Part shown: positions 1-7,676 of the stretch, in pieces
Layout: every line of letters starts with the position of its first letter
How positions within the stretch are numbered: the first letter of the stretch is position 1
Assembly (NCBI RefSeq): GCF_001832885.1
Contig: NZ_MKIQ01000028.1
Span: forward strand, 1 to 64,000
Length of the DNA stretch: 64,000 nt
Source: Floricoccus penangensis
GTDB lineage: Bacteria; Bacillota; Bacilli; Lactobacillales; Streptococcaceae
Direction of reading: 5' to 3'
The notes under the pieces: model-generated
Seen by the model: only the letters and a program-made list of their open reading frames with translations
The model's database searches: none
Told to the model about the DNA's origin: nothing
Translations under genes and position numbers: made by a program

Positions 1-144
1 AAGCCTCAAGAGTCTGCTAAGCCTCAAGAATCTGCTAAACCTCAAGAGTCTGCTAAGCCTCAAGAGTCTGCTAAACCTCAAGAATCTGCTAAGCCTCAAG
101 AATCTGCTAAGCCTCAAGAATCTGCTAAGCCTAAAGAATCTGCT
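1..144 (+). repeat. 18-bp coding tandem repeats (KPQESA x8)
   Basis: Eight consecutive 18-bp units, near identical, differing mainly at synonymous third positions (AAG/AAA, GAG/GAA) and one CAA-to-AAA change in the last unit. The array continues past the window edge. Such arrays change length by slippage, so this protein is probably length-variable between strains (inference). Confidence 0.95.
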
Positions 145-330
145 AATAAAGATGGAGCAAAAGGTAACAATACTAAAGTCAATACAAATTCTAAAGCAAC
201 AGCAAAATCTGATGAAACTAAGGAGCTACCAAAAACTGGTGAAAATTCATTCATTACAAGTGTATTAGTTGCTCTAGGGCTTACAAGCATTGCTGGTGCA
301 ACATTCTTAAATCGTAAAAAAAATAAATAA
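1..330 (+). CDS. LPXTG cell-wall-anchored surface protein, C-terminal fragment
   Basis: Reading frame 1 is open from the window edge to TAA, so the 5' part lies outside. Seen: eight copies of a six-residue KPQESA repeat (the last is KPKESA), a Lys/Asn/Ala-rich linker, then a sortase signal with LPKTG at 226-240, a hydrophobic stretch and a positively charged RKKNK tail. This is the standard C-terminus of a protein cleaved by sortase A between Thr and Gly and linked to peptidoglycan. The repeat region probably spans the wall. The N-terminal domain that would define function is missing. A terminator follows at 416-461. Confidence 0.9.
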   Translation, partial: KPQESAKPQESAKPQESAKPQESAKPQESAKPQESAKPQESAKPKESANKDGAKGNNTKVNTNSKATAKSDETKELPKTGENSFITSVLVALGLTSIAGATFLNRKKNK

Positions 331-350
331 CACGTAAATAAAAAATTTTT

Positions 351-407
351 GAAAAAGAAAAGATAAGTCGTTTTAAATAGAAAAAGAAAAAATAAGTCGT
401 TTTAATA
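351..407 (+). repeat. 29-bp direct repeat, two copies
   Basis: Two adjacent copies of a roughly 29-bp unit (351-379 and 380-407), each with an A-rich start followed by ATAAGTCGTTTTAA. They sit between the wall-protein stop codon and its terminator. Function unknown; they could be duplicated regulatory sites or 3'-UTR sequence. Confidence 0.7.
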
Positions 408-415
408 GAAAAGAG

Positions 416-461
416 AAACTTTCAATCTTGTGGCCTGTGGTTCATGGGTTGAAAGTTTTTT
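416..461 (+). terminator. Rho-independent terminator of the wall-protein gene
   Basis: Inverted repeat AAACTTTCAA (416-425) and TTGAAAGTTT (449-458) with a 23-nt loop, followed by a T run. The stem is perfect; the loop is unusually long. Confidence 0.7.
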
Positions 462-477
462 GTAAAAAGGAGAAAAA

Positions 478-1125
478 ATGTCAAATAAAGAATATAAGTA
501 CTCTGATTCCAAAGATCTTGAAAGCTATGCTGTATGGACTTTACCAGAAAATATAGAACAGCTTATAGAAGAAAAAAATTTTAATACACTGACTAAAGAA
601 TTTGCTAATGTTTATAAAACTGCTGATGTTCCAGCAGAAGAAATCGAAAAAGAAAAAAGACACGATTTTGTAATCGTTGGCATGAATCCTGGTGACACTA
701 TTGATACACATAATAAAAATGTAAAGTATTTGAACTTTCATGGCATAAAAAATAGTGGTACTTATAGACTTGCAGCGGCAATTTATGACACCGAATTATG
801 GGGAGCATACATGACAGACTTAAGCAGAAAAATTTCAAGTAAAGGAAGTGAAATCGAAATAACAGATGAAGATGTAGACGACTTCCTTGAAAGAATTGAA
901 ATTGCAAATATCGACTCTGATGCCACCATAATTGCACTTGGAATTTCAACATATGAAGCATTTGAGAACTATAAAGAGTCTAAAAAAGAAAATGGGGTAC
1001 GACATTCCCAAATTGGTAAGCATCATATTTACTACTTACCTCATTACAGTATGTCTAATGGACATTGGAATACTGAAAAAGTTCATAACAGAGTTCTTGA
1101 AATTTTAGAAAATCATAAAAAATAG
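478..1125 (+). CDS. Uracil-DNA glycosylase-superfamily-like protein (putative)
   Basis: 215 aa, soluble, with a good AGGAG ribosome site about 7 nt before ATG. The central part reads FVIVGMNPGDT (about residues 64-74), which resembles motif A (G-x-N-P-G) of Mug/TDG-type uracil-DNA glycosylases, and the C-terminal part has IIALGIST and LPHYSMSNGHW, in the position of motif B of that fold. The family assignment rests on these motifs only. A repair role is inference; a nucleic-acid-binding UDG-fold protein without glycosylase activity is equally possible. The lipoprotein gene starts 7 nt downstream, so the two are probably cotranscribed. Confidence 0.55.
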   Translation: MSNKEYKYSDSKDLESYAVWTLPENIEQLIEEKNFNTLTKEFANVYKTADVPAEEIEKEKRHDFVIVGMNPGDTIDTHNKNVKYLNFHGIKNSGTYRLAAAIYDTELWGAYMTDLSRKISSKGSEIEITDEDVDDFLERIEIANIDSDATIIALGISTYEAFENYKESKKENGVRHSQIGKHHIYYLPHYSMSNGHWNTEKVHNRVLEILENHKK

Positions 1126-1132
1126 GAGTTAT

Positions 1133-2143
1133 ATGAAAAAATCATTTATTATTTCAGCAAGTATTCTTTCACTTTTAGCATTGTCAGCATGCTCTGGAAA
1201 CAAAGAAAATACTTCAACTAGTAAAACAACTAATAGTAAAGTAGAAACCAAAAAAGAAGATAAATCTTCAAACAGTGCTATAAAGGAATCAACTATTTCC
1301 TCTTCAACTTTATCAAGTGAAGACAAAGCCAAACAAGAAGAGCAAGGAAAAATTGACAACTTTAATACTTTATCTGATAATCTTAAATACCTTATGATTG
1401 GTACAACAGTTGACGAAAGGATTAAGAGTGGCCTTGAAGGATTGACCCTTTATTATACTCCAGAGGGAGAATTCACTTACATTTATGCAACTTCCAACAT
1501 GGGAGTCGGCCATCCTTTTTACAAACTAAAGGTAGATAACAACTCAGTAATTCCAGTTGATGGTGTTGTAAGAGAAAGTTCAAATACATATGCCGATGCT
1601 CCAGTAGATACAACCCCTGTTTCTAAAGCAAAGCTTTATGATGAATATATTGCAAATAAATCCCTTTATGATGGTGCAGCAACTAGAGTAGAAAAATCCC
1701 AAAATACCGAATCTGCTTCTGAATCTTTTGATAGGCAAAAATCTTATGTGAATAATTCTAAATATAAAGACATGACTATGGAAGAAGCACTTAATAAAGG
1801 CGATGCTGATGCAGTAGCGAGAATCAAATCACTGGATGGAACTTGGAAACCGTCAGATGGTGGGGCAAATATGATAATCAAGCTTTCTCAGGATGGAAAT
1901 AACCTTTCTGCCTCGATAGAAGGTCAGATGGTTGGAAGTTGGATGATTAATGCTTCTTCTGCTGTTAATGATGGTCAAAATGTAATTCTTACGAATGCTG
2001 GTCAAGGAATTACAGATGTATTCTTCAATACAAAATTCATTTTCAAAGATGATAATACTATGGAAATGTTCGATGTTGAAAACTTTAACTATAATTCAAA
2101 TAAATGGGTTGATGATACGACCTTCTACTCTAGAGTAAATTGA
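1133..2143 (+). CDS. Lipoprotein of unknown function
   Basis: 336 aa with a type II signal peptide: charged MKK, hydrophobic core and lipobox LSAC with Cys20. Residues about 21-75 are a Ser/Thr/Lys/Glu-rich tether typical of surface lipoproteins. The C-terminal ~90 residues (from LDGTWKPSDGG) look like a small beta-rich domain. I do not recognise the family. It sits 7 nt after the UDG-like gene with its own AGGAG site (GGAGTTATATG). No clear terminator follows before the next gene. Confidence 0.8.
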   Translation: MKKSFIISASILSLLALSACSGNKENTSTSKTTNSKVETKKEDKSSNSAIKESTISSSTLSSEDKAKQEEQGKIDNFNTLSDNLKYLMIGTTVDERIKSGLEGLTLYYTPEGEFTYIYATSNMGVGHPFYKLKVDNNSVIPVDGVVRESSNTYADAPVDTTPVSKAKLYDEYIANKSLYDGAATRVEKSQNTESASESFDRQKSYVNNSKYKDMTMEEALNKGDADAVARIKSLDGTWKPSDGGANMIIKLSQDGNNLSASIEGQMVGSWMINASSAVNDGQNVILTNAGQGITDVFFNTKFIFKDDNTMEMFDVENFNYNSNKWVDDTTFYSRVN

Positions 2144-2216
2144 GTATTATAAAAAATAATAAGAATTAATAATAAAAATAAGTATATTTTTTAGTCCTAG
2201 AATCATAAAAATAATG

Positions 2217-2222
2217 TATAAT
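2217..2222 (+). promoter_or_regulatory. Possible -10 box of the binding-protein gene
   Basis: TATAAT lies about 50 nt before the start codon at 2271 in a very AT-rich spacer. No good -35 hexamer is visible at the expected distance, so the call is weak. Confidence 0.4.
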
Positions 2223-2270
2223 AATATGTGATATTGTGAAAAAATCAAATAAATTTTTAAGGGTGGTTTT

Positions 2271-3560
2271 ATGAAACTAAAAAGACTTTATGTACTTATT
2301 TTTTCTTTCTTCTCTATTTTATCTCTTTCTGCTTGTTCTAAAGAAAATGATAATGTAAATGCAAATGATACAAAGCCCGATATAATAACTAAATTAACTG
2401 GTAATACTGAAATTACTTTTTGGCATGCTATGAATGGTCCTCTTGAAGAAGCATTGACTAAGATTACAGAGGATTTCATGGAGGAAAACCCTAATATCAA
2501 GGTTAATCTACAGAATCAGGGTGATTATTCAGCACTGCATGCAAAAATTAATACAACTGCTCAAAATCCAAAAAATTTCCCTACTATCTCTCAAGCATAT
2601 CCTGGCTGGATTTATAGTTTAGCAGTTGATGGCCAACTAGAAAATTTAAAATCTTACTTTGAAAATGACACTATTGGTTGGGGTAATCAACCTAAAATCA
2701 AACAGTCGTTTTTAGATGGTGCCAAAATTGAAGGCATTCAATATGGTATTCCTTTTAATAAATCAACTGAAGTTCTCTATTACAATGCTGATTTATTGAA
2801 AGAATATAACCTTAATATACCAAAAACGATAGATGAACTCCGTGAGGTTTCAAAAGTAATTTATGAAAAAAGCAATGGCCAAATAAAAGGTGCAGGCTTT
2901 GATTCATTTTCTGTCTATCACACAATTGGCTTAAAAGACCAAGGAATTACCTTCTCAGAAGATACTAAATTTGATAGCAAAGAATCTCGTCAGGTAATCG
3001 ATTTCTACGCTGATGGAGTTGACCAAGGTTACTTTACTATTGCAGGCTCTGATAAATCAATGACAATCCCATTTGTAAACGAAAAAGTTGCCATGTTCAT
3101 CGGAAGCATTTCTCGTGAAAGTTTTGTTAAAAAGGATTCAGCTAGCAAGTTCCAATACAATGTTGCAGCACGTCCCTCAGTTCACAACATCCAACAAGGT
3201 ACAGATATTTATACCTTTGCAAGTGCAAGCGATGAGCAAAAAACAGCAGCCTTTCTCTTCATGAAATATCTTTCTAAACCAGAAGTTCAACTTTATTGGA
3301 GTCAGAAAACAGGCTATATGCCCACTGTTGAAGAGGTGCTTAATTCAGACAAATATCAAGACTCTAAGGAATCAAAAGTACCTGCTGTAATTAATGAGAC
3401 TACTAAGAATTTAATAGTCACAAAAGATACAAAAAATTCCGATGCTGCATATGCCCAAGTAAATGCAAGTATGACAGAAATTTTATCTAGTCCAGCAAGC
3501 GACCGAGAAAAGTTAATTAAAAAAGCAACAATTGAAATTGACGATACTTGGAAACAATAA
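2271..3560 (+). CDS. ABC transporter solute-binding lipoprotein, extracellular family 1 (orphan)
   Basis: 429 aa. Signal peptide with lipobox LSAC and Cys22. The mature part begins TEITFWHAMNGPLEEAL, the usual start of family-1 sugar or glycerol-3-phosphate binding proteins (UgpB/MalE type), and contains IPFNKSTEVLYYNADLLKEYNL, the hinge-region signature of that family. Length is normal. No permease or ATPase gene is adjacent and a terminator follows at once, so it must pair with a transporter encoded elsewhere. The ligand cannot be told from sequence. The start ATG follows a good AAGGGTGG site. Confidence 0.88.
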   Translation: MKLKRLYVLIFSFFSILSLSACSKENDNVNANDTKPDIITKLTGNTEITFWHAMNGPLEEALTKITEDFMEENPNIKVNLQNQGDYSALHAKINTTAQNPKNFPTISQAYPGWIYSLAVDGQLENLKSYFENDTIGWGNQPKIKQSFLDGAKIEGIQYGIPFNKSTEVLYYNADLLKEYNLNIPKTIDELREVSKVIYEKSNGQIKGAGFDSFSVYHTIGLKDQGITFSEDTKFDSKESRQVIDFYADGVDQGYFTIAGSDKSMTIPFVNEKVAMFIGSISRESFVKKDSASKFQYNVAARPSVHNIQQGTDIYTFASASDEQKTAAFLFMKYLSKPEVQLYWSQKTGYMPTVEEVLNSDKYQDSKESKVPAVINETTKNLIVTKDTKNSDAAYAQVNASMTEILSSPASDREKLIKKATIEIDDTWKQ

Positions 3561-3563
3561 AAC

Positions 3564-3600
3564 AAAAAAACTAACTGTTAAATTAAGCAGTTAGTTTTTT
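3564..3600 (+). terminator. Terminator after the binding-protein gene
   Basis: Stem AAAACTAACTG (to 3577) with CAGTTAGTTTT (from 3588), 10-nt loop, followed by a T run. It begins a few nt after the stop codon at 3560. Confidence 0.9.
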
Positions 3601-3637
3601 GAATTTGGACATCACTTTTCTTTATTTTATTTTTTTG

Positions 3638-3646
3638 TGCTAAAAT
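3638..3646 (+). promoter_or_regulatory. Extended -10 promoter of the VTT membrane protein gene
   Basis: TGC-TAAAAT matches an extended -10. It overlaps the upstream ATG at 3645, so transcripts would begin after that ATG, supporting the downstream start at 3678. Confidence 0.6.
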
Positions 3647-3677
3647 GGGTAGAAAAAGATTTAGAAAGGTACAACAA

Positions 3678-4349
3678 ATGAAAAATATAAGTTTCAAAAA
3701 GAAATTAATTATTGTGTGTGCAATAATCGTTGTTGCCTGTCTTTTCTATTATCTTTATGAGAATTATTATCAAGATATACTAATGATATTTGATTCAAGC
3801 ATTGACAGGAAGATTGTCATAGAGGAGCTTCGCTCACATGGACCTCTTTCAGCAGTTGTACTTCTTCTTCTAATATGTACACCATTTGTTCCATACTCAG
3901 TACTAGTGGTATTTACTGCCTTATCCTACGGAGCATTTCTTACTAGTATATTTGCAATTTTGGGGGCAGTAATTAGAAGTCTTTTCTTCATATATATTTT
4001 TGATAAGGTGAATCATTTAGTTCCAAATGCTAAATCATTTAAAATTATTCAGGCTTTAAAAAATAGTAAGCATCCAATAATTGAGCTAAGTCTTGCTTAT
4101 ATGATGCCCATAATTCCAAAATTTGCCATAAATTACACCGTTACACTTTTGGATTTATCACTAAAAGAAGTAATACTTATCTTAGTTATAGGTTCAGCAC
4201 CAAAAAGTATATTATTAGCATATGATGGTGATGCTTTACTCCATGGAGATATTAAAAATATAATTATTATCTTTTGTGTGGTGCTAGTACTACTTGTTCT
4301 ACTCTATCTTTTTAAATTCAAAAATATGTTAGGACAAAAAGAAAAATGA
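3678..4349 (+). CDS. TVP38/TMEM64 (VTT, DedA-related) family membrane protein
   Basis: 223 aa from ATG 3678, chosen because GAAAGGT lies 7 nt upstream and because an in-frame ATG at 3645 overlaps the -10 box. Several membrane segments are visible (LIIVCAIIVVACLFYYLY, AVVLLLLICTPFVPYSVLVVF, FAINYTVTLL, IIIIFCVVLVLLVLLYLF), with the VTT/SNARE-associated core in the middle. Members are envelope proteins, some acting as lipid scramblases or transporters; substrate here is unknown. The stop codon lies inside the shared terminator. A second VTT protein is encoded at 33678-34274. Confidence 0.75.
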   Translation: MKNISFKKKLIIVCAIIVVACLFYYLYENYYQDILMIFDSSIDRKIVIEELRSHGPLSAVVLLLLICTPFVPYSVLVVFTALSYGAFLTSIFAILGAVIRSLFFIYIFDKVNHLVPNAKSFKIIQALKNSKHPIIELSLAYMMPIIPKFAINYTVTLLDLSLKEVILILVIGSAPKSILLAYDGDALLHGDIKNIIIIFCVVLVLLVLLYLFKFKNMLGQKEK

Positions 4350-4373
4350 AAGTCATCTGGCTTTCATTTTTTT
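4344..4373. terminator. Bidirectional terminator between the VTT gene and mazF
   Basis: AAATGAAAG (4344-4352), 8-nt loop, CTTTCATTT (4361-4369), T run on one side and A run on the other. It contains the stop codon of the VTT gene and abuts the mazF stop. Confidence 0.85.
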
Positions 4374-4713
4374 ATATTTCATCAAATACGGTTCTAGCTT
4401 TTGAAAGCAATTCTTCTAAAAGTATTTCATTGACACTTTCAATATAATCATGCTTTCTATAATTAAAATCAATAGTTACAATTTGATCAAGTAACACACT
4501 TCCCTTGGTAATCGTATTATGATTTTTCAATGAAATATAATAGGGATATTTTCTTTTGGTATTACTTATTGCTGCAAAAACTGCAACATTTGAATACTTT
4601 GAAATCAGATTATTACTTAAACATATATAGGGACGATAACCCATCTCTTCATGACCTTCTTTGGGATTAAGATTGATTTTTATAATATCCCCTTGAGATA
4701 TTTTTTTTACCAT
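4372..4713 (-). CDS. mazF: MazF/PemK-family endoribonuclease toxin
   Basis: 113 aa, the usual MazF length. The N-terminus GDIIKINLNPKEGHEEMGYRPYICLSN carries the family core (G-D-I-x-x-x-x-L-x-P-x-x-G-x-E-x-x-x-x-R-P), including the Arg of the active site; the SVLLDQIVTID segment matches the conserved region with the second catalytic residue (usually S/T-x-x-x-x-Q). Expected to cleave single-stranded mRNA at short motifs, neutralised by the neighbouring antitoxin. Its start overlaps the antitoxin stop by 7 nt, indicating translational coupling. Looks intact. Confidence 0.9.
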   Translation of the reverse strand: MVKKISQGDIIKINLNPKEGHEEMGYRPYICLSNNLISKYSNVAVFAAISNTKRKYPYYISLKNHNTITKGSVLLDQIVTIDFNYRKHDYIESVNEILLEELLSKARTVFDEI

Positions 4714-4958
4714 TCTTCTCTCCCTCCAGATTTAAAAGTGAAAACTTGAGAATCAAAATATTCTTCTTCATAATCCTCAAAAAGTTCAACTGCTGTGAGG
4801 ATTTTCCTTTCTGAAGTTCGTCTAGATAAAAATAATTCATTATTTTCAATTCTAATACGAACTCTATCACCAATATGAAGATTTAACTTTTTAACCATTT
4901 TATTGGGTATAATGATAATCTTAGAATCCCCAAAACTTCTTAGAAGCGTTAGTACCAT
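4707..4958 (-). CDS. mazE: MazE-like AbrB-domain antitoxin
   Basis: 83 aa with an N-terminal AbrB/MazE swapped-hairpin domain (RSFGDSKIIIIPNKMVKKLNLHIGDRVRIRIENNELFLSRR) and an acidic tail (ELFEDYEEEYFDSQ) of the kind that occupies the toxin active site. GGAGG lies just before ATG. It is first in a two-gene operon with mazF and probably binds its own promoter (family knowledge); the sequence just upstream has GATTAGT twice in tandem. Confidence 0.88.
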   Translation of the reverse strand: MVLTLLRSFGDSKIIIIPNKMVKKLNLHIGDRVRIRIENNELFLSRRTSERKILTAVELFEDYEEEYFDSQVFTFKSGGREEW

Positions 4959-4976
4959 TTTAATCCTCCATTAAAA

Positions 4977-5005
4977 ATACTAATCACTAATCAAAAATTT
5001 ATCAA
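4977..5005 (-). promoter_or_regulatory. Promoter of mazEF
   Basis: Minus strand TTGATA (5000-5005), 17-bp spacer, TAGTAT (4977-4982). A tandem GATTAGT repeat lies across the end of the spacer and the -10 and could be an antitoxin operator (inference). Confidence 0.5.
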
Positions 5006-5061
5006 AACATAACTTGAATATAGATTATCATAAGTAAAAGATATTGTCATAATCTAGCTGT

Positions 5062-5094
5062 AAAAAAAAAAGAAAGCTATTAGTCTTTCTTTTT
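5062..5094 (-). terminator. Terminator of the XRE-VanZ-two-component operon
   Basis: AAAAAGAAAG (5067-5076) and CTTTCTTTTT (5085-5094) with an 8-nt loop; on the minus strand it is followed by a run of U. It lies just past the histidine kinase stop. Confidence 0.8.
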
Positions 5095-5098
5095 CGAT

Positions 5099-5971
5099 TT
5101 ATTTTTTATTTATCCTAACTTTAGTTCCCTTATCAACTTGCGACTCTACTGTTATTTGAAAGTCTAATTTATCTAAGATTGTTTTTGAAAGATAAAGTCC
5201 TAGTCCTGTTGATTTTTTCTCAAGGCGGCCATTGTAGCCTGTAAAGCCATGTTCAAAAAGTCTTGGAATATCTTCTGATAAAATACCAATCCCTGTGTCT
5301 TCAATAGTTAAAGATTTATCTTCTAAAATGAATTTTACACTTCCACTATTTGTATATTTTACAGCATTGTTGATAATTTGTTCAAGAGCAACTGAAAACC
5401 ATCTCTTGTCAGTCACAAGAATCCAATTTCCCGTAATTTCAACAGTTAAATCCTTGGCGATAAACTGACTAGCGTACTTTTTAACTAGACTAGTGACCAC
5501 ATCTTTTGCATCAAATTTGTCAAAACGATAGTCTGTAGAAATATTGTTTAAACGAAGGTATTCAAGCAAAATATTTAAGTAATTATCAACTTGAAATACT
5601 TGGTTTTTAAGTACAGTGTTATCTACATCGTTAGTTTGAACCATGAGATCGATTGATGCAAGTGGAACTTTCATCTGATGACTCCAAATCCTTACAATAT
5701 CAGTTAAATTTTTATCAAAAAGAACTACAGCTTCTAGCCTTTCAGTAACATTTTTCAGCTCATCTTCAAGGAGAGTTAGTTTTCTTCTATCATTAGACCA
5801 TTTTCGATAATCGAAAAAAAGGAAAAATAAGACAATTAGCACACCTAATAGAGTAGCATTTATCAGCGGTTCAAGTTTCAAATGCCAAAGTGAAAATGTT
5901 AAGAGGTAAATAACGAATACAAGAGCCAAAGTCCAAATTAGGAAAAATTTTTCTTTTAAATATTGTTTCAT
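5099..5971 (-). CDS. Intramembrane-sensing sensor histidine kinase, BceS/GraS type
   Basis: 290 aa. Two N-terminal membrane helices (about residues 10-28 and 36-52) are joined by only a few residues, the hallmark of intramembrane-sensing kinases that read the flux state of a Bce-type ABC transporter. H-box WSHQMKVPLASIDLM has the phospho-acceptor His; N-box VALEQIINNAVKYT; G-boxes EDTGIGILSEDIPRLFEHGF and TGLGLYLSK. The start codon overlaps the response regulator stop (ATGA). Probable partner transporter: the permeases at 9.7-13.9 kb. Confidence 0.92.
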   Translation of the reverse strand: MKQYLKEKFFLIWTLALVFVIYLLTFSLWHLKLEPLINATLLGVLIVLFFLFFDYRKWSNDRRKLTLLEDELKNVTERLEAVVLFDKNLTDIVRIWSHQMKVPLASIDLMVQTNDVDNTVLKNQVFQVDNYLNILLEYLRLNNISTDYRFDKFDAKDVVTSLVKKYASQFIAKDLTVEITGNWILVTDKRWFSVALEQIINNAVKYTNSGSVKFILEDKSLTIEDTGIGILSEDIPRLFEHGFTGYNGRLEKKSTGLGLYLSKTILDKLDFQITVESQVDKGTKVRINKK

Positions 5972-6624
5972 TTTAATACATACCCGACTCCACGCACTGT
6001 GTGGATATGTTCAAATCCGATTTCTGCTAATTTTTTTCTAAGTCTTGCAATATTAACCTGCAAAGCATTTGCATCAAAGAAATCATCACCCTCCCAAAGT
6101 TTAGCAAGAAGTGCTTCTTTAGTTAATACTGTTCCAGCTTGTTCAAATAAAGCTCGAATTATGCGGTTTTCTGTAGCGGTTAAATGGACATTTCCATTTG
6201 TTCCTGTCACTTGACCATCAAATGAAAGAGAAAAATCACCAAACTGCAAGGAAGAATTTGAAAAATCAGATGTTCTTCTTAATAAAGCATTGATTTTTGC
6301 CTTAAGTATTTCAAGAGAAAATGGTTTTGAAATGAAATCATCTGCTCCCATATTCATTGCCATGATGGCATTCATCTCATCAGTCGCACTTGATATAAAA
6401 ATGATTGGTACTTTGCTTTTTTTGCGTACTTCTGTCGTCCAATAAAAACCATTGAAATAAGGCAAGGTTATATCCATTAAAACCAAATCTGGCTCAAACT
6501 CTGAGATTTCTTGACTTACACTTCTAAAATTTTGCACACTAGCAACTGAAAATTCTTGGCTAAGTGCTGTTTTTAAGCTATTAACGATTGATTCATCGTC
6601 TTCAACAATAAAAATTTTTTTCAT
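5968..6624 (-). CDS. OmpR-family response regulator, BceR/GraR type
   Basis: 218 aa. Receiver domain with acidic pocket (FIVEDDESI), phospho-acceptor Asp in LVLMDITLPYFNG, Thr/Ser and Lys switch residues (FISSATDE, DDFISKPF), followed by a winged-helix domain (VNIARLRKKLAEIGFEHIHTVRGVGYVL). Overlaps the kinase by 4 nt and follows the VanZ-RDD stop by 1 nt, so all are one operon. It is the obvious candidate to bind the CTTAC-N6-GTAAG sites before yxeA and the second permease gene. Confidence 0.93.
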   Translation of the reverse strand: MKKIFIVEDDESIVNSLKTALSQEFSVASVQNFRSVSQEISEFEPDLVLMDITLPYFNGFYWTTEVRKKSKVPIIFISSATDEMNAIMAMNMGADDFISKPFSLEILKAKINALLRRTSDFSNSSLQFGDFSLSFDGQVTGTNGNVHLTATENRIIRALFEQAGTVLTKEALLAKLWEGDDFFDANALQVNIARLRKKLAEIGFEHIHTVRGVGYVLK

Positions 6625-6625
6625 A

Positions 6626-7669
6626 TTATTTACCTACTAATCTAGTATGGCTAAGTCGCTCATACCACAGTCTTTTTGTTTTATTAAAGATTGCTAAAAG
6701 AAAATCAAGTCCTTCTATCAAGATTAATGCTGCACAAATCATTAGTCCAATGTAAATTCCTGATAGTTCACTTTCTGGTGCAGTACCTGTTAAATCAAGT
6801 AATCTTCCTGCAATTATAAAAGGAATAAAATTAATAGCCATTAAAATCATTCTTAGAGTAATCAAAAGTCTATTTTCCGGTTCTATATATATTTTAACCA
6901 GAAATTGTCCAAGCGTTCTTTTAAAAATAATAGACGGAATTAGAAATACAATCAGTGGTCCTATATAAAATTGGCTTACAAATGGTGTGATTATTGAAAG
7001 TAATATAAGATCAACTACAATTCCAGTTAATCTTCTTGTAAATGATACTTGAGATGACTTTATCTGAACTTTATCTAAGTCTGGTAAAAAATTCTTAAGT
7101 ATTTGTCCCAAGCCATAACCGAATAATGCACCTGCTGTATTTATCATAAGATCATCAACATCAAAGAGGCGATATGGTCTAGGATATAGACCAAAGAGAG
7201 CTGACCGTTGAATGAGCTCAAATGATAGGGTCAGAAGGAAGCTATATATCAGTGTTGTGCTAAATTTTTTCTTGAAAAGATATGACATGTAAACACCGAA
7301 GGGCAACGTCAAAAGGAAATTGAAAAATGGTTGGATAAAGGTCCAATGCTTAAGTGCTGGAAGCCATGTTGATTTGTCTGATAGCACGAAGGGACTATAT
7401 TCTTTGAAATATCTTACAAATTCAAAAGGCTTGAGATTTTGAACAGGTCCTGTCATATGCTCTACTTCTTCTCGACTGGGTAGAGGGAAGATAGTCATGG
7501 CATAAGCACAAATTATATATAAAACGAAGGAAAATGTAACCAAAAGTCGCCATGTACTCACACTTCCACGCTTGCGATACTGAATGATAAAGTATGGCAG
7601 AATCATAAGAAAGGCGACTGCAAAAAATATTAGGACACCCATCTGGATTGGTTGTAAATAAATTCTCAT
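6626..7669 (-). CDS. VanZ-family protein with C-terminal RDD domain
   Basis: 347 aa, polytopic. The N-terminal ~200 residues are VanZ-like (several helices; motif MTIFPLPSREE and RPYRLFDVDDLMINTAGALFGYGLG, where the D-D-x-x-x-N-x-x-G segment is characteristic). The C-terminal ~130 residues are an RDD domain (FTRRLTGIVVDLILLS, RTLGQFLVKIYIEPENR). VanZ lowers susceptibility to teicoplanin and related drugs by an unclear mechanism; fusion to RDD is common in Firmicutes. It lies between the XRE regulator and the Bce-type regulators in one operon, consistent with a role in envelope-drug defence. Confidence 0.85.
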   Translation of the reverse strand: MRIYLQPIQMGVLIFFAVAFLMILPYFIIQYRKRGSVSTWRLLVTFSFVLYIICAYAMTIFPLPSREEVEHMTGPVQNLKPFEFVRYFKEYSPFVLSDKSTWLPALKHWTFIQPFFNFLLTLPFGVYMSYLFKKKFSTTLIYSFLLTLSFELIQRSALFGLYPRPYRLFDVDDLMINTAGALFGYGLGQILKNFLPDLDKVQIKSSQVSFTRRLTGIVVDLILLSIITPFVSQFYIGPLIVFLIPSIIFKRTLGQFLVKIYIEPENRLLITLRMILMAINFIPFIIAGRLLDLTGTAPESELSGIYIGLMICAALILIEGLDFLLAIFNKTKRLWYERLSHTRLVGK

Positions 7670-7676
7670 TTTTTAC

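Noticed and set aside
1-144. Regular 18-bp repeats considered as a CRISPR-like array
   Set aside because: No spacers; the units are contiguous and encode KPQESA in frame.
3645-3677. Upstream in-frame ATG for the VTT protein
   Set aside because: It overlaps the -10 box and lacks a ribosome site; ATG 3678 has a good one.
4667-4873. 68-residue frame overlapping mazEF on the minus strand
   Set aside because: Shifted-frame shadow of mazE and mazF, which match known families and have proper ribosome sites.
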